Assembly (NCBI RefSeq): GCF_004770895.1
Contig: NZ_RQHS01000019.1
Coordinates: forward strand, 558,001-622,000
Length of the DNA stretch: 64,000 nt
Origin: Leptospira dzoumogneensis
GTDB lineage: Bacteria > Spirochaetota > Leptospiria > Leptospirales > Leptospiraceae
Reading direction: 5' to 3'
Shown: positions 9,753 through 19,819 of the stretch, piece by piece
Layout: each line of letters opens with the position of its first letter
How positions within the stretch are numbered: position 1 is the stretch's first letter
The notes under the pieces: model-generated
What the model was told of the DNA's origin: nothing
The model's database searches: none
The model's input: the letters and a program-made list of their open reading frames with translations, nothing else
Program-made: the position numbers and the translations under genes

Positions 9753-11372
9753 ATGGGGAACAATTCATTTCGTAATCTTATTATATTCTCTCTTATTACG
9801 AGTTTTGGGCTTACTTGCTCCTCGGTACAGAAGTTAAACGAACCTTCTAAGCTGATACAAGAACCGTATTACAAGCCGATAGGCGACTCCGAGAGTGTAT
9901 TCATTTTTAGAGAATCCGAAACCGACTTTCGGGTTCGTAAAGCGGGACATGAGGTCCCGATCTTAGCATTCTCTCCTATCGAATATCCTAAATCAGTGGA
10001 TAAAAAATTGGCCTCTTATTTCGAACAAGAGATCAGTTTGATCTGGAAGGATGTAAAATATTCGAACGCTAAAATTTCTCCGGATGTTTGGAAAAACAAA
10101 ACGGATTTAGCTCAAGAGTTAAAATCCAAAGATGTGGATGTTTTGGTTTTAGGTTCGATAATCGAATCCGATGCAGGTTGGACTTTTAAATTCGAATTAA
10201 AAGATTCAGTGGATCCAACTTCTTATGGAGACTTTGAACTTTCTTTCAAACGTCCGGTTTCCAGCGAAGAAGTAGGAGCTTGGAACCAGGCGATATTCTG
10301 GAAATCTTCCGACAGAGTTATCTCATTAGAATCCAAACAAACAACAGTTCCGGTTTGGGACAGAAAGCCCGATCTAACCAGAATTAAGGAAATCGTAAAT
10401 TCTTCCGTTAGAGGGACCTTAACAGTAAGAGCTTCCTCCGGAGACACTGAGATACTTTGGAAAGGAAAGTCATTAGGAAATACTCCATTATCAGAGGTTC
10501 CGATCCAAGAAGGGATCCAAGATATACAAGTAGTCTTAAAAGGGAAAAAACCGATCACTAAGACCATTCAAGTAAGAGCAGGTAAAAAAAGTTTTCTATT
10601 CCAAGAATGGGAAGAAGATCGTACATTAGGATCTGCTAAAGTGATTACCGTACCTAACGGACTTTCCGTTTCTTTGGACGGTTACAAACAGGGAGAGACT
10701 CCTTTTTTCAGAAGTAATTTAACTCCGGGTGCATATCAGTTGGAGCTCCTAAAAGAAAGTGCGGATGGTGCTTATGTTTATTACGAAGGGATCTTGGATG
10801 TTAAGCCGGATCGTTTGGTTGAGTTAGCACTTCCTTATTTCGGATATGGATTATTGTCCGAGTTAGAATTCTGGAAACCGTCCGGAGAATTCGGATTTTC
10901 TCCTTTCGGGCCGAACGGTCTGGAATTTGCGAAAAAGAAAAACTTATCCAACGGTTGGAACGGAGTGTATTCTCTCCCGTTCATTCCGGAAGAGTTAGAG
11001 ATCGAAGGTTACTTCTTACTTCCTGTAGATCATGGGGACGGTTCAGTGGCCGTGACATTCCACTTGAATGGTCTTTCTCTAGGAGTTGTAGCAGGAAAGG
11101 AGAAGGTCTCCATCTTCCAATTTCCATCCGATGGAAAAACACTCAGCACTTATAAATATTTGGATGTGGATAAGGATATTGGCCGTCCATTCTCGTTCAA
11201 AACGGATTTAAAAAACAAAAAATTGTCCCTGTATCTTGGAAGGGATGTGGTTTGGCAGGGAGATTTGCCTGCGGGAGGACTCTGGACTGTTTCCGTTTTG
11301 ACCAGAGGAGAAGAGTTTAGGGAAAAAACTCCCATTAAAGATCTGAAGATTCTCTATAAGGGATACAAGTGA
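9753..11372 (+). CDS. PEGA-domain lipoprotein
   Basis: A 539-residue exported protein. The signal sequence ends FGLTC with a likely lipidated Cys22; the lipobox is loose, as is common in spirochaetes. An N-terminal part (about 40-205) resembles a domain that builds a value from two inputs and has no name I can give. Two PEGA repeats follow (about 215-285 and 290-365), recognisable by the G-x-TP pattern (GNTPL, GETPF) and the terminal strand. The C-terminal 170 residues look like a jelly-roll or laminin-G type fold. PEGA domains are typical of surface layers and envelope proteins. It is followed, with a one-base TGATG overlap, by the large TPR lipoprotein, so the two are probably produced together. 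Confidence 0.8.
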   Translation: MGNNSFRNLIIFSLITSFGLTCSSVQKLNEPSKLIQEPYYKPIGDSESVFIFRESETDFRVRKAGHEVPILAFSPIEYPKSVDKKLASYFEQEISLIWKDVKYSNAKISPDVWKNKTDLAQELKSKDVDVLVLGSIIESDAGWTFKFELKDSVDPTSYGDFELSFKRPVSSEEVGAWNQAIFWKSSDRVISLESKQTTVPVWDRKPDLTRIKEIVNSSVRGTLTVRASSGDTEILWKGKSLGNTPLSEVPIQEGIQDIQVVLKGKKPITKTIQVRAGKKSFLFQEWEEDRTLGSAKVITVPNGLSVSLDGYKQGETPFFRSNLTPGAYQLELLKESADGAYVYYEGILDVKPDRLVELALPYFGYGLLSELEFWKPSGEFGFSPFGPNGLEFAKKKNLSNGWNGVYSLPFIPEELEIEGYFLLPVDHGDGSVAVTFHLNGLSLGVVAGKEKVSIFQFPSDGKTLSTYKYLDVDKDIGRPFSFKTDLKNKKLSLYLGRDVVWQGDLPAGGLWTVSVLTRGEEFREKTPIKDLKILYKGYK

Positions 11373-14300
11373 TGAATCGTATACTTTCTCATTTTATAAT
11401 ATTTTCTATCGTTTCCGTTTTTGCGGTACAATGTATTTCTAAAGATTTCAGAAAATCGAATTCTCAGGATGCGATTTTAGAAAAAGATATTATAGCCGCT
11501 CAAAAATTAAAGCAAGCATCTAGACTTATCAACGAGGGGAACTCCGCTTTTCAGAAAGGGAAATTCGAAGTTTCTCTTTCTAAAGGTAGAGAAGCAGTAA
11601 AAGCATATCCTACTGCCGAAGGTTATTATTTGATAGGATCTTCCGAGTATCGTTTGGGTAAAACGGAAGATTCTTTGAACTCTTTAAAAAAGGGAACGGA
11701 ATTAGATCCGGAGAATGAGCAAATCCTTTTGACCCTCGGGATCTTATACACTTCTCAAGGAGCCAATAAAGACGCTCTGGAAGTGTATTCCAAATTAGAA
11801 AAACTTCCTAAGGTGGACGGAAGCGCTTATACATTCAAAAAAGCGGTACTATTAAAAACCATCGGAAGATACGACGAAGCCTACTCCGCTCTCAAGTCTA
11901 TTCCGGAGGATAAGTTTAAATTTAAGGCTCAATTGTACATGCAATTGGGAGATACCGCCGTCCAAGTAAAAGATTACGAGGCTGCAGAGTCTTATTTTGA
12001 GAAGGCTAGAAATGCGGATCCGGATCTTGCATCCGCAAAACAATCCGCTTCTGCGACTAAAGTAGCAGGTTTATTAGAAAAAGGGAATGCTGCCCTAAAA
12101 GCAAAAAGTTATAGAGAAGCGGTCCAATATTTTACTTCCTCTACTCAATTAGATCCTAAGAACCCTTCTCCATTCGTGTTTTTAGGAAACGCTAAAATAC
12201 TTTCTAATGATACTGACGGTGCGATTAAAGCATTCGAAACTTCCCTAAGATTAAAAGCGGATTATTTAGAAGGATATTCCGGTCTTGCATCCGCTTATAG
12301 CAAATCAGGGAACAATCCTAAGGCGATTTCCGTTTTAGAAAAGGCGATCCCATTCTTCCCTAAAAATGCATCCATCTATAACCAGATCGGTTTGAACCAA
12401 AAGTCTTTGGGAGAAAATGCAAAGGCAATGGTTTCTTTTAGTAAGGCTCGTGAGCTGGATCCGAATTATAAGGAACCGGTCCTGAACCTTGTGTATCTTC
12501 TTGCTTCAGAGCATAGATACAAAACGGCTAAAAACGAATTGGACACTTTAAAATCGGATGAAGAAACGAAGAAGGTTGCGGCCTTCTTAGAATCTTCCGA
12601 GTTGATCCATGAAGGAGATCTGCGTCTTCGTAAAGGAGATACTAAATCCGCTAAAACTTATTTCGATCGAGCGAAGGCGAAAGACCAAGATGATCCTGGA
12701 GTTTATACTGCTTACGGTCGATTGTATCAGATCAGTGGAGATGCAAAACTTTCAGAGCAGAATTATCTTAAAGCATTGAGCCTTCAAAAAGGAAATCTTC
12801 CTGCGCTCCAAGGTTTGATCCGTTTGTATGCGACTCAGAAAAACCAATCCAAAGTGGCTCAATACACTAAAGAGTTGGAAGCAATCACAGGAAACGATCC
12901 TCTTTCCGGAATCGTATTAGCAAGAACTTACGAAGATAAAAAAGAATTCGATAAGGCGGAAAATACTTATAAAAGTTTAATGAAGAAGTACCCGGATAAT
13001 GAATCTATCCAGTTCCGTCTGGCATTTCTTTATTATAAGATCGCTTTAGAAGAGAATGAAAAAGCAAATTATGATTCTGCAAGTTCTTGGCTGGCAAAAG
13101 CTGAAAAATTGACCAAAGATCTTCCTGAGATCGCGGAAGCAAAACAAACCATAGACCAGAACAGGAAATTCTCCGAAGTAGTTCCAACTATCCAAAAAGC
13201 AAATCGTCTTTTCGATAATAAGTCTTACGAAAAAGCGGTTCCTCTCTACCAATCCGCGTATGATAAGACTAAAAAGCTTACCTTATATATTAAGGTAGCT
13301 GAATGTTATCTCGCGATGGGAATGGAAGAGAAAGGAATTTCTCTTTTAGAAAATTCTCCGGAAGGTTCTAAAAACGTGGCTGCACAAGAGGCAATCTATG
13401 CATTCTTACTTAGAAAAGGAGAAGTGGATAATGCGGAGAAAGGTTTCCAAAAGGTCCTGGAAAAAAAACAGGATTCTTATTATAGCCATTATCAACTTGG
13501 AATTATCTCTCTCCAAAAGAAAAAATTCGATGCAGCGATCGAATCATTCAATCGTTCTTGGTTATTAAATCCTGAATTCACCGCTTCCAGGATCGGTAAA
13601 GGGATCGCCTATTATAATCAGAATAAGAGTAAAGAGGCCAAAGAAGAATTCGAAAGCGCCATGAAGGCGGATTCTGAAAATGAACTGGCTCCTTATAATA
13701 TAGGGATCGTTCTCTTTAATGATAATCTTTTGGAACAATCCGTAACTATATTTAAGGAAATTATAAAGAAGAATCCGGACTTCCCGGATGCACATTTCCA
13801 ACTTTCTTATATTTACTTTAAGAAAGGAGATCTGGAGACTGCAGATGCTGAGATCGTAAGGGCTCTTGAGCTTGAAAGAGATGAGAAGTTCTTACATGCG
13901 CGTATCAGAATTCTTTCCGAATTAAAAACTAGAAATCCCGGAAATGCGGAATACAAAAAGTTAGTTATCGAATTAGGAAGGGAACTCGCCGAAAAATATC
14001 CGAATTCTCCTTATTCCAGCCAAGCGGAAAGATTGGTACTTTCCGATTCAGATACTCCTGTGATCTTACAACCATTCCCGAATCGTGGATCTTTGGTCGG
14101 AGTTCCGGTTATCATCAACGATCTATTATTGATGAATTACGGAACTTCTATCGAAGCGCTGGATAAGAACAGAGCGATCCGTCTTTGGAGGATCACAAGT
14201 ACTAAACCTTTCCGTAATGTTCTCGCGGACCGAAGAGTTTACGCATTTACGGATAGAAGTTTAGAAGTCAGAGACCAAAATTCAGGTTCCGTTTTTCAAA

Positions 14301-14944
14301 CGATCAATCTTACGGGGATATTCAAAAAAGCAATGGTTTCCGGAGATAGAATTCTGGTAGAAACTGAAACTTCCGGAAAAAGGACCTTAACTAGTTATTC
14401 GGATACTTTCGAAGAAAACAAATCCATTCCTTTGGATTCAAAAACTTGGTCCGCATCTAAAAAAGGACATGTGTTTTTAGTACAGTCTTCTTCTAAAGAA
14501 GATAAGATCTTATATGCGGATGCGAAACTGAGTAAGGACGTAGATTCCGCTTGGACCGGAAATACGAATCCAAGATTACTTGGTGCTACGGAAGATGGAA
14601 CATTTTTCCGCACGGATAAAGAGATTGTTTATGTTTCCGGAAAAGGAAAAGCGACTAAGACTGAGATCTCTGATAAGTCTGCAAATCTTTTCAGCGTAAG
14701 AGGAACCTCTCTCTGGTTTGCAGGTAACGATAAGATCTATCGCGTGGATGCGGATTCTTCCGGTCTGAAGGAGATCAAAATTTCCGACAAAGAAGTCGAA
14801 GGTCTTTTACCGGGTAAAAAGAAAGATGTGATCGTATTATATAAAGATAATACTGCTGTTAGATATGATGAAAAGGGAGAAACCGTCTGGACTTACAAGC
14901 TTGTCCAAGATTCGGACAATGTTTACTCTCTATTGTATCACTAA
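11372..14944 (+). CDS. Large TPR-repeat lipoprotein with C-terminal propeller-like domain
   Basis: About 1190 residues. The signal peptide ends FAVQC, with lipidation expected at the cysteine. Residues of about 35-880 are tandem tetratricopeptide repeats with the W/L-G-Y-A-P pattern, at least 18 by eye, in two blocks separated by a degenerate stretch. From about 890 onward the repeats stop and short beta-rich segments appear (for example IEALDKNRAIRLWRI and LEVRDQNSGSVFQTI), resembling a PQQ/WD-type propeller. TPR arrays mediate protein assembly; together with the PEGA protein upstream this suggests an envelope scaffold. The ATG overlaps the upstream stop (TGATG); a GTG one codon earlier is possible. 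It ends 2 bases from convergent trmB. Confidence 0.85.
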   Translation: MNRILSHFIIFSIVSVFAVQCISKDFRKSNSQDAILEKDIIAAQKLKQASRLINEGNSAFQKGKFEVSLSKGREAVKAYPTAEGYYLIGSSEYRLGKTEDSLNSLKKGTELDPENEQILLTLGILYTSQGANKDALEVYSKLEKLPKVDGSAYTFKKAVLLKTIGRYDEAYSALKSIPEDKFKFKAQLYMQLGDTAVQVKDYEAAESYFEKARNADPDLASAKQSASATKVAGLLEKGNAALKAKSYREAVQYFTSSTQLDPKNPSPFVFLGNAKILSNDTDGAIKAFETSLRLKADYLEGYSGLASAYSKSGNNPKAISVLEKAIPFFPKNASIYNQIGLNQKSLGENAKAMVSFSKARELDPNYKEPVLNLVYLLASEHRYKTAKNELDTLKSDEETKKVAAFLESSELIHEGDLRLRKGDTKSAKTYFDRAKAKDQDDPGVYTAYGRLYQISGDAKLSEQNYLKALSLQKGNLPALQGLIRLYATQKNQSKVAQYTKELEAITGNDPLSGIVLARTYEDKKEFDKAENTYKSLMKKYPDNESIQFRLAFLYYKIALEENEKANYDSASSWLAKAEKLTKDLPEIAEAKQTIDQNRKFSEVVPTIQKANRLFDNKSYEKAVPLYQSAYDKTKKLTLYIKVAECYLAMGMEEKGISLLENSPEGSKNVAAQEAIYAFLLRKGEVDNAEKGFQKVLEKKQDSYYSHYQLGIISLQKKKFDAAIESFNRSWLLNPEFTASRIGKGIAYYNQNKSKEAKEEFESAMKADSENELAPYNIGIVLFNDNLLEQSVTIFKEIIKKNPDFPDAHFQLSYIYFKKGDLETADAEIVRALELERDEKFLHARIRILSELKTRNPGNAEYKKLVIELGRELAEKYPNSPYSSQAERLVLSDSDTPVILQPFPNRGSLVGVPVIINDLLLMNYGTSIEALDKNRAIRLWRITSTKPFRNVLADRRVYAFTDRSLEVRDQNSGSVFQTINLTGIFKKAMVSGDRILVETETSGKRTLTSYSDTFEENKSIPLDSKTWSASKKGHVFLVQSSSKEDKILYADAKLSKDVDSAWTGNTNPRLLGATEDGTFFRTDKEIVYVSGKGKATKTEISDKSANLFSVRGTSLWFAGNDKIYRVDADSSGLKEIKISDKEVEGLLPGKKKDVIVLYKDNTAVRYDEKGETVWTYKLVQDSDNVYSLLYH

Positions 14945-14946
14945 AA

Positions 14947-15600
14947 CTAGTCGGAAATTTTTATCCGATCCAGATAATAGATCCGGGAGCCTGCCTCCCG
15001 TTTTTCCTGCTCGAAATGGGAGATCGGGAAGTTTGTTCTTTGAAGAGAAAACTCGGAGTGGATCGGTTTATACCTAAGATCATCTCTGAAAAGTCGAATT
15101 CCCTTACGTGCATAAGGGCCGTAATCCGTAGCGAAATGGAATTTGCCGCCATTCTTCAAAAGAATATGGATCGTATTTAGAAATCTAGGGTTTAAAGTCC
15201 TGTGTTTATGATGCCTGCGTTTAGGCCAAGGATCCGGAAAATTCAGAAGTATCTCGTCGAAAATGCCTGCTTCGAAAATTTCCTCTAAAAACCAATTAAA
15301 GTTCACTGAAAGAAGTTTAACGTTCTTAATATCATGCTCTTTCAGATCACGGATTGTTTTTCGTAAACGATCCGCCTTCTTCTCCATGAGAATAAAACCG
15401 GTGTTTGGATTATCTTTGGCTAAGGATACAGCGACTTCTCCCCAACCGGAACCTAGCTCTAGATAATATGTCCCGAATTCTTCTACGAACAAATCGTTTT
15501 TTTTTAATTTACTTCCGGGGTTAATTTTTAAGAAATAATCAGAGGTAAAGGGGATTCTAGTAGCGATCTTCCATTGTTTTTCACGAAAATTCGATGTCAT
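14947..15600 (-). CDS. trmB: tRNA (guanine-46-N7)-methyltransferase
   Basis: TrmB methylates guanine 46 in the variable loop of tRNAs using S-adenosylmethionine. The 217-residue protein shows motif I (LELGSGWGE), the acidic motif II area (ILMEKKADR), and the family-specific FPDPWPKRRHHKHR segment that forms the active site. The length matches bacterial TrmB. The gene is alone on this strand, convergent with the TPR lipoprotein gene and divergent from the MBL-fold gene 50 bases away, so the short interval at 15601-15649 must carry both promoters. Confidence 0.95.
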   Translation of the reverse strand: MTSNFREKQWKIATRIPFTSDYFLKINPGSKLKKNDLFVEEFGTYYLELGSGWGEVAVSLAKDNPNTGFILMEKKADRLRKTIRDLKEHDIKNVKLLSVNFNWFLEEIFEAGIFDEILLNFPDPWPKRRHHKHRTLNPRFLNTIHILLKNGGKFHFATDYGPYARKGIRLFRDDLRYKPIHSEFSLQRTNFPISHFEQEKREAGSRIYYLDRIKISD

Positions 15601-15649
15601 CGCTGAATACCTGCAAATACCAAATCTCTTAGTTGTCTAATTTAATACA

Positions 15650-16588
15650 GTGAAAATAAAATTATACGGAGTGAGAGGCTCTCTTCCTACTCCGCTTTCC
15701 GGTTCGGAATATAGAGAAAAATTAGAAAAGATCCTAGAGTCCGCTCATAGGGAATTCAAACAAAAGAACGGGACCTTCTCCGTTCCTACATTCTTACAAT
15801 CTTTAAGCCCGGAACTATTACGCCCTGTGGGAGGAAATACCACTTGTGTGTATGTCGAATCCGCTAACGGTCAGAAATTAATTATAGATTGCGGTTCCGG
15901 AATGAGAGAACTGGGAAATGATCTTTTGAAAGAAGGTATAGCTCAAGGCGGCACTATCAAAATTTTAGTGACACATACTCACTGGGATCATATACAAGGC
16001 TGGCCTTTTTTTAAACCTGGATACATTCCGAGTGTCCAAGTAGATTTTTATTCTACTATTTCCAATCTAAAAGAAAGGTTCGATCGCCAGCAAAATCCTG
16101 AAAACTTCCCGATCACATTGGATGAGATGATGTCTAAAAAAACATTCACTCTTCTTCAAAGACAACATACAGTCCAAATCGGTGATTTTAAAGTAACTCC
16201 TTTCCTGTTAAAACATCCAGGTAACTGCACAGGCTATCATATTGAAGAGAACGGAAAAAGTTTCTTATTCTGTACTGACGTTGAAGTAAGAGAAGAGGAT
16301 CTTTCCGAATTCGAACATTTACGCTCTAAATTCGGAAGTCCTGACATGCTGATCATAGACGCACAGTATAGCTCCGAAGAGGCGGATCGTAAAATCGGTT
16401 GGGGCCATACATCAGGTAGATTAGCAGTGCGCTGCGGAGAAGTTCTGGGTGTGAATAAACTGGTTCTAACTCATCATGAACCGGATCATCCAGATGAAGA
16501 AATCATACGAATGTTCAATCAAGAAAAACAATCCACTGCTCTTTCAGAGATTGTACTAGCAAGAGAGTCGGATATATTCCAAATATAA
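15650..16588 (+). CDS. MBL-fold metallo-hydrolase
   Basis: A 312-residue cytoplasmic protein with a GTG start. The metallo-beta-lactamase fold is shown by the HTHWDH motif (HxHxDH) near residue 109, an upstream GNTTCVYVE strand and DCGSG turn, a later H in LLKHPGN, an aspartate in CTDVE, and a final HH in LTHHEPDH. Together these give a complete two-metal site. The overall layout resembles the PhnP / RNase Z-like branch of the superfamily, in which members act as phosphodiesterases, but the substrate cannot be told from sequence. No neighbouring gene suggests a pathway. Confidence 0.85.
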   Translation: MKIKLYGVRGSLPTPLSGSEYREKLEKILESAHREFKQKNGTFSVPTFLQSLSPELLRPVGGNTTCVYVESANGQKLIIDCGSGMRELGNDLLKEGIAQGGTIKILVTHTHWDHIQGWPFFKPGYIPSVQVDFYSTISNLKERFDRQQNPENFPITLDEMMSKKTFTLLQRQHTVQIGDFKVTPFLLKHPGNCTGYHIEENGKSFLFCTDVEVREEDLSEFEHLRSKFGSPDMLIIDAQYSSEEADRKIGWGHTSGRLAVRCGEVLGVNKLVLTHHEPDHPDEEIIRMFNQEKQSTALSEIVLARESDIFQI

Positions 16589-16730
16589 TCGTAAAGTCAG
16601 TATAAGAATAGATGTTTCGGTTTATTCTTGATTGGTCTTTTTACTTCTAAATTTATTTTTTTAAAAGAATCTCAGCTCCAAAAGAAATCTTCTTTTAAAT
16701 TTTTTCCGAGTACTGTATGCTCTCCCGGCT

Positions 16731-17090
16731 ATGCAAAGACTAGAGATAGGGATGAATCCTTCTCAAAAGGTAACATCTGATTTGCCGGCGGATCAAAGAT
16801 TTTATACAAGGTTCCGTAAAGACAGTAAGGTTAAACTTTTTGAGGGAGGAAATTGGAGCGAAGGTACTCTGATTGATATATCGATGATAGGTGCATCTGT
16901 TCTTTCGAATGAGGATTGGAGCCCCGGTAAAAAAATTACGATTATGTCACCAATGTTTACCTGCGAAATACCGGGAGAGGTTATTCGTAAAACTGTCAGC
17001 GATATGGGACAAAGATATGCGATAGTATTTCACGATCTTTGTGACTCAAGCATACTTGAGATACTTAATAAGATAGCTCATTGCAGATAA
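16731..17090 (+). CDS. PilZ-domain cyclic-di-GMP binding protein
   Basis: A single-domain PilZ protein of 119 residues. Both ligand-binding signatures are complete: R23-x3-R27 (RFYTR) and D49-x-S51-x2-G54 (DISMIG). It should therefore bind cyclic di-GMP, unlike many degenerate PilZ proteins. The start could be the ATG at 16731 or the ATG at 16752 (residue 8), which follows a GAGATAGGG stretch; either leaves the domain intact. Stand-alone PilZ proteins act as adaptors in motility, adhesion or envelope control, but the target is unknown here. The gene is followed by the SprA-like gene after 77 bases. Confidence 0.87.
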   Translation: MQRLEIGMNPSQKVTSDLPADQRFYTRFRKDSKVKLFEGGNWSEGTLIDISMIGASVLSNEDWSPGKKITIMSPMFTCEIPGEVIRKTVSDMGQRYAIVFHDLCDSSILEILNKIAHCR

Positions 17091-17167
17091 CGTTTTTCTA
17101 TTAAGTAAAGGGAATTTTTTTCCAAAACTCTAAACTCAAAGCTTGCCAGGCCGACATTTATAATAGG

Positions 17168-17872
17168 ATGAACCTGGGAGTTATACAATCTTCTTCCATG
17201 ATGGAAAGACCGAAAGATACTTCGGTTAAGTACATTGGCCACGGGCAGCTGGAAAGTGCGCCTCAGGCTAGTTCCGTACTCCATGTTATTTCCCATGAGC
17301 TTGCACATGTTGCAGAGTTTCGCAACGAAGCAATCCGAGATAATGCTGAACTTAGATCCATAGACGTATCCATCGAATACGAACTTAGAGACGGAAAATT
17401 AGTGGCTGTTGCCGGAGAAACCAAAGCAACCACAGTCAAAAAGACCGAAGAAAAGAAATCCGATCTTTCTTCTTTAAATGAAGAAGAAGGTGGAAATTCC
17501 AACAAACAGGCTGATTCTGCTAAGAAAAAAGAAGCAGCTTCTCATTCCGATCTAATCTCCGATAAAGAATGGGAACTTATGTCCGAGCTAAGAGACATCG
17601 ATCTTGAGTTGAACCGATTGGATAAGAATCAGGTTTCTTCTCATGATGATCCGGAAAGAAAATCGGAAGACGAAGCTCGTCGTCATATGGAGCTTATCGA
17701 AAGAAAACGTAAGTTGGAAATGGCTTTAAGCCAGGAGAAACTGAAAGCTCTTTTGGAAGAGACCCTAAAAACGATCCAAGAACTGAATCAAAAACAGATC
17801 CAATTTGCCGGACAAGTATATTACGGAGATGCAATCAACTCCGCAGGCAACCTCTTAGAAACTCACGCTTAA
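17168..17872 (+). CDS. SprA-related putative metalloprotease-like protein
   Basis: A 234-residue protein without signal peptide. Residues of about 38-85 match the SprA-related pattern: a SHELAHVAE helix carrying an HExxH-like motif, then a beta hairpin with GKLVAVAGE. The rest is highly charged: a linker rich in Lys, Glu and Ser, followed by long helices with heptad character (about 125-220). The HExxH motif suggests a metal site, but no distal ligand is obvious and activity is unproven for this family. It ends 2 bases from the convergent engB stop, so the two share their 3' boundary. Confidence 0.65.
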   Translation: MNLGVIQSSSMMERPKDTSVKYIGHGQLESAPQASSVLHVISHELAHVAEFRNEAIRDNAELRSIDVSIEYELRDGKLVAVAGETKATTVKKTEEKKSDLSSLNEEEGGNSNKQADSAKKKEAASHSDLISDKEWELMSELRDIDLELNRLDKNQVSSHDDPERKSEDEARRHMELIERKRKLEMALSQEKLKALLEETLKTIQELNQKQIQFAGQVYYGDAINSAGNLLETHA

Positions 17873-17874
17873 TT

Positions 17875-18549
17875 TTAACCTTGTTCGTTGATCTCTTGCG
17901 GGATCGTGTCTTCTTCCATTGGAGGAATGATCAAGGATTTCATCATATTCTCTATGATCTTTCTGAGTTCGGGCAGTCCTTTTCCGTACTTAGGAGAAAC
18001 AAAAACGATTTCCAACATAGGATATAATCCTTGGATGTTTTTCATTTTTTTTCTAAGTTTGGAAAGTTCGGACTGATTGAGTTTATCTACTTTAGTACGG
18101 ATTAAAACGGGTTTAGTTCCTTTTTCGAAACAGGTGCCGATCAATTCTAATTCTTCGTCGGGCAATTCTCTTTGAGCATCTGATAATAAGAACAGACATT
18201 TTAGATCTTTAGCCGAGTTCAGATAGTTCATCAAAAGATCCATCATCTGCTCATGATCTTTATGAGAATTTGCGGAATAACCGAAACCGGGCGTATCCAC
18301 TAAGAATAAGGATTTAGAAACTAAAAAAAAGTTAAGAAGTTTGGTTTTACCTGGAGTCGCGGAAACTTTAGCTAAGGATTTTCTTTCTACGATTGCGTTT
18401 AATAATCTGGACTTTCCGGAGTTGGAACGGCCTGCGAATGCGATATGAGGAATACCTTTGGAAGGAACTTTAGAAGCGTCCGCATAAGAAGATAGAAATC
18501 TAACTTCTCTAAAGAATGGGTCCGGCTTTAATTCTTGGAGTTCTTCCAT
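17875..18549 (-). CDS. engB: Ribosome biogenesis GTPase YsxC/EngB
   Basis: EngB (YsxC/YihA) is a small GTPase needed for assembly of the large ribosomal subunit. All G motifs are visible: GRSNSGKS (G1), the conserved threonine in ATPGKT (G2), DTPGFGYS (G3) and TKVDKL (G4). The 224-residue length is typical, with a short charged C-terminal tail. The gene lies 15 bases after the end of the tilS frame on the same strand, so it is probably co-transcribed with tilS and the SpoIIE-type gene. Being downstream of a broken tilS frame could affect translational coupling. Confidence 0.94.
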   Translation of the reverse strand: MEELQELKPDPFFREVRFLSSYADASKVPSKGIPHIAFAGRSNSGKSRLLNAIVERKSLAKVSATPGKTKLLNFFLVSKSLFLVDTPGFGYSANSHKDHEQMMDLLMNYLNSAKDLKCLFLLSDAQRELPDEELELIGTCFEKGTKPVLIRTKVDKLNQSELSKLRKKMKNIQGLYPMLEIVFVSPKYGKGLPELRKIIENMMKSLIIPPMEEDTIPQEINEQG

Positions 18550-18564
18550 AAACCTCTGGACTCT

Positions 18565-19817
18565 CTAATCTTGAAGGAAATCATCCGATCGAATATCATC
18601 CAAACGGGCATCCCACATACGAAGACAAACCAATACAGTTTTCCCTTCCCGTTTTAGAATGGGTAGCATTTTTCTGACCGGAACCGGAATCTCTTTCTCT
18701 CTAAGGATTTCGGAAACGTCTCGATGGATTCCTCCAAGCAGGATTTTTTCTCCTTCTCCGTCGTTAGACGGCTCGCAATTTTTAGGGATCTTTTTGGTCT
18801 TACCGTTCCATTTCAAAAAGAAAGAGTCAGAGTTATAACTGAACGGTTTCAAATAGGAAGCGTTTTTAGGTAAGATGTACAAATCTGACGAAACACTTTT
18901 CCAAAACCAAACTTCTTTGTTTTCGAGAGAAAAGGAAACTTTTCTGTCTAGGTTATGAAGAAGGTCCGCAAGAAACTGGGAATTCAGCGGATGAAGGCCT
19001 AAACTTTTTAAATATAAGTCCAGAACTTGTTTACAAACGGATGCTGGCTCTTCTTCCAAAATACGTCTGGATACTGTTCTAATCTCGTCTTCGTTAATTT
19101 TACGGTTTGTTGTGCCGCTTCTAGGCGTATCCGAATCGTGAAAATTATGAAAAATTTTATCCGGGTCTGCACCTTCTTTCAAAAGTACAGGAAGAAGTTC
19201 TGATCGGATACGATTCCTAAGAAAACGTGAAGAATAATTGGATTCGTCTTCGAATACGGGCCAATCCGCTTTTGCCAAAGCTGTTTTACGATCTTCTTCT
19301 CCGAATAGTATTAACGGTCTGAATCTATTATTCTCTAAAACACCTAAGGTGCGAAGTGAATTCCAACCGCCGCCTCTGATAAGTTGTAAAAGTACAGTTT
19401 CTAAATAATCTTCAGCATGATGACCGGTTGTGATATAGCCGCCGATCCTTTCGGAAATTTTTTCTAGATCTCTGAATCTAAGAACTCTTCCTGCTTCTTC
19501 TAAGCTTAGTTTTGTCTTAGCTGCAAACTTCGGAACGTTTTTTTTTTAAAGGTGGAATTAGGAGCGATAGAGCGGATATATTTTAAAATTTCGGATTCTT
19601 GTTCGGAATTATCACGGATAGAATGATCCAAATGGTAAATCGTAGGAAAATGAGAGATTAGATTTTTATTATGAAGCCAAAGATAAAATTGGAGAAGTAA
19701 GGAAGAATCTTTTCCGCCGGAAAAAGCGATCACTGCGGGTTTAGTTTTCATAAGGTCTTGGTAGTTTTTTAAATTGGACCAAGCAGATTGAAAAATGGAT
19801 TCTAAGGTTTCGTTCAT
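18565..19817 (-). pseudogene. tilS: tRNA(Ile)-lysidine synthase interrupted by a -1 frameshift at a ten-A run
   Basis: TilS converts C34 of the AUA-reading tRNA-Ile to lysidine and is essential in nearly all bacteria. The N-terminal half starts at 19817, has the P-loop FSGGKDSS and the IYHLDHSIR segment, and runs to a stop at 19506. The C-terminal half lies in another frame. It resumes at the A-run and includes the family motif TGHHAEDYLETVLLQL, then continues to 18565 with the substrate-binding C-terminal domain. Joining the frames needs one extra base or a -1 slip at the ten A residues on the coding strand (19538-19547). The joined product would be about 417 residues, normal for TilS. This may be an assembly error, a phase-variable tract, or programmed slippage. 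The gene sits 2 bases from the upstream SpoIIE-type gene. Confidence 0.9.
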
Positions 19818-19819
19818 TC

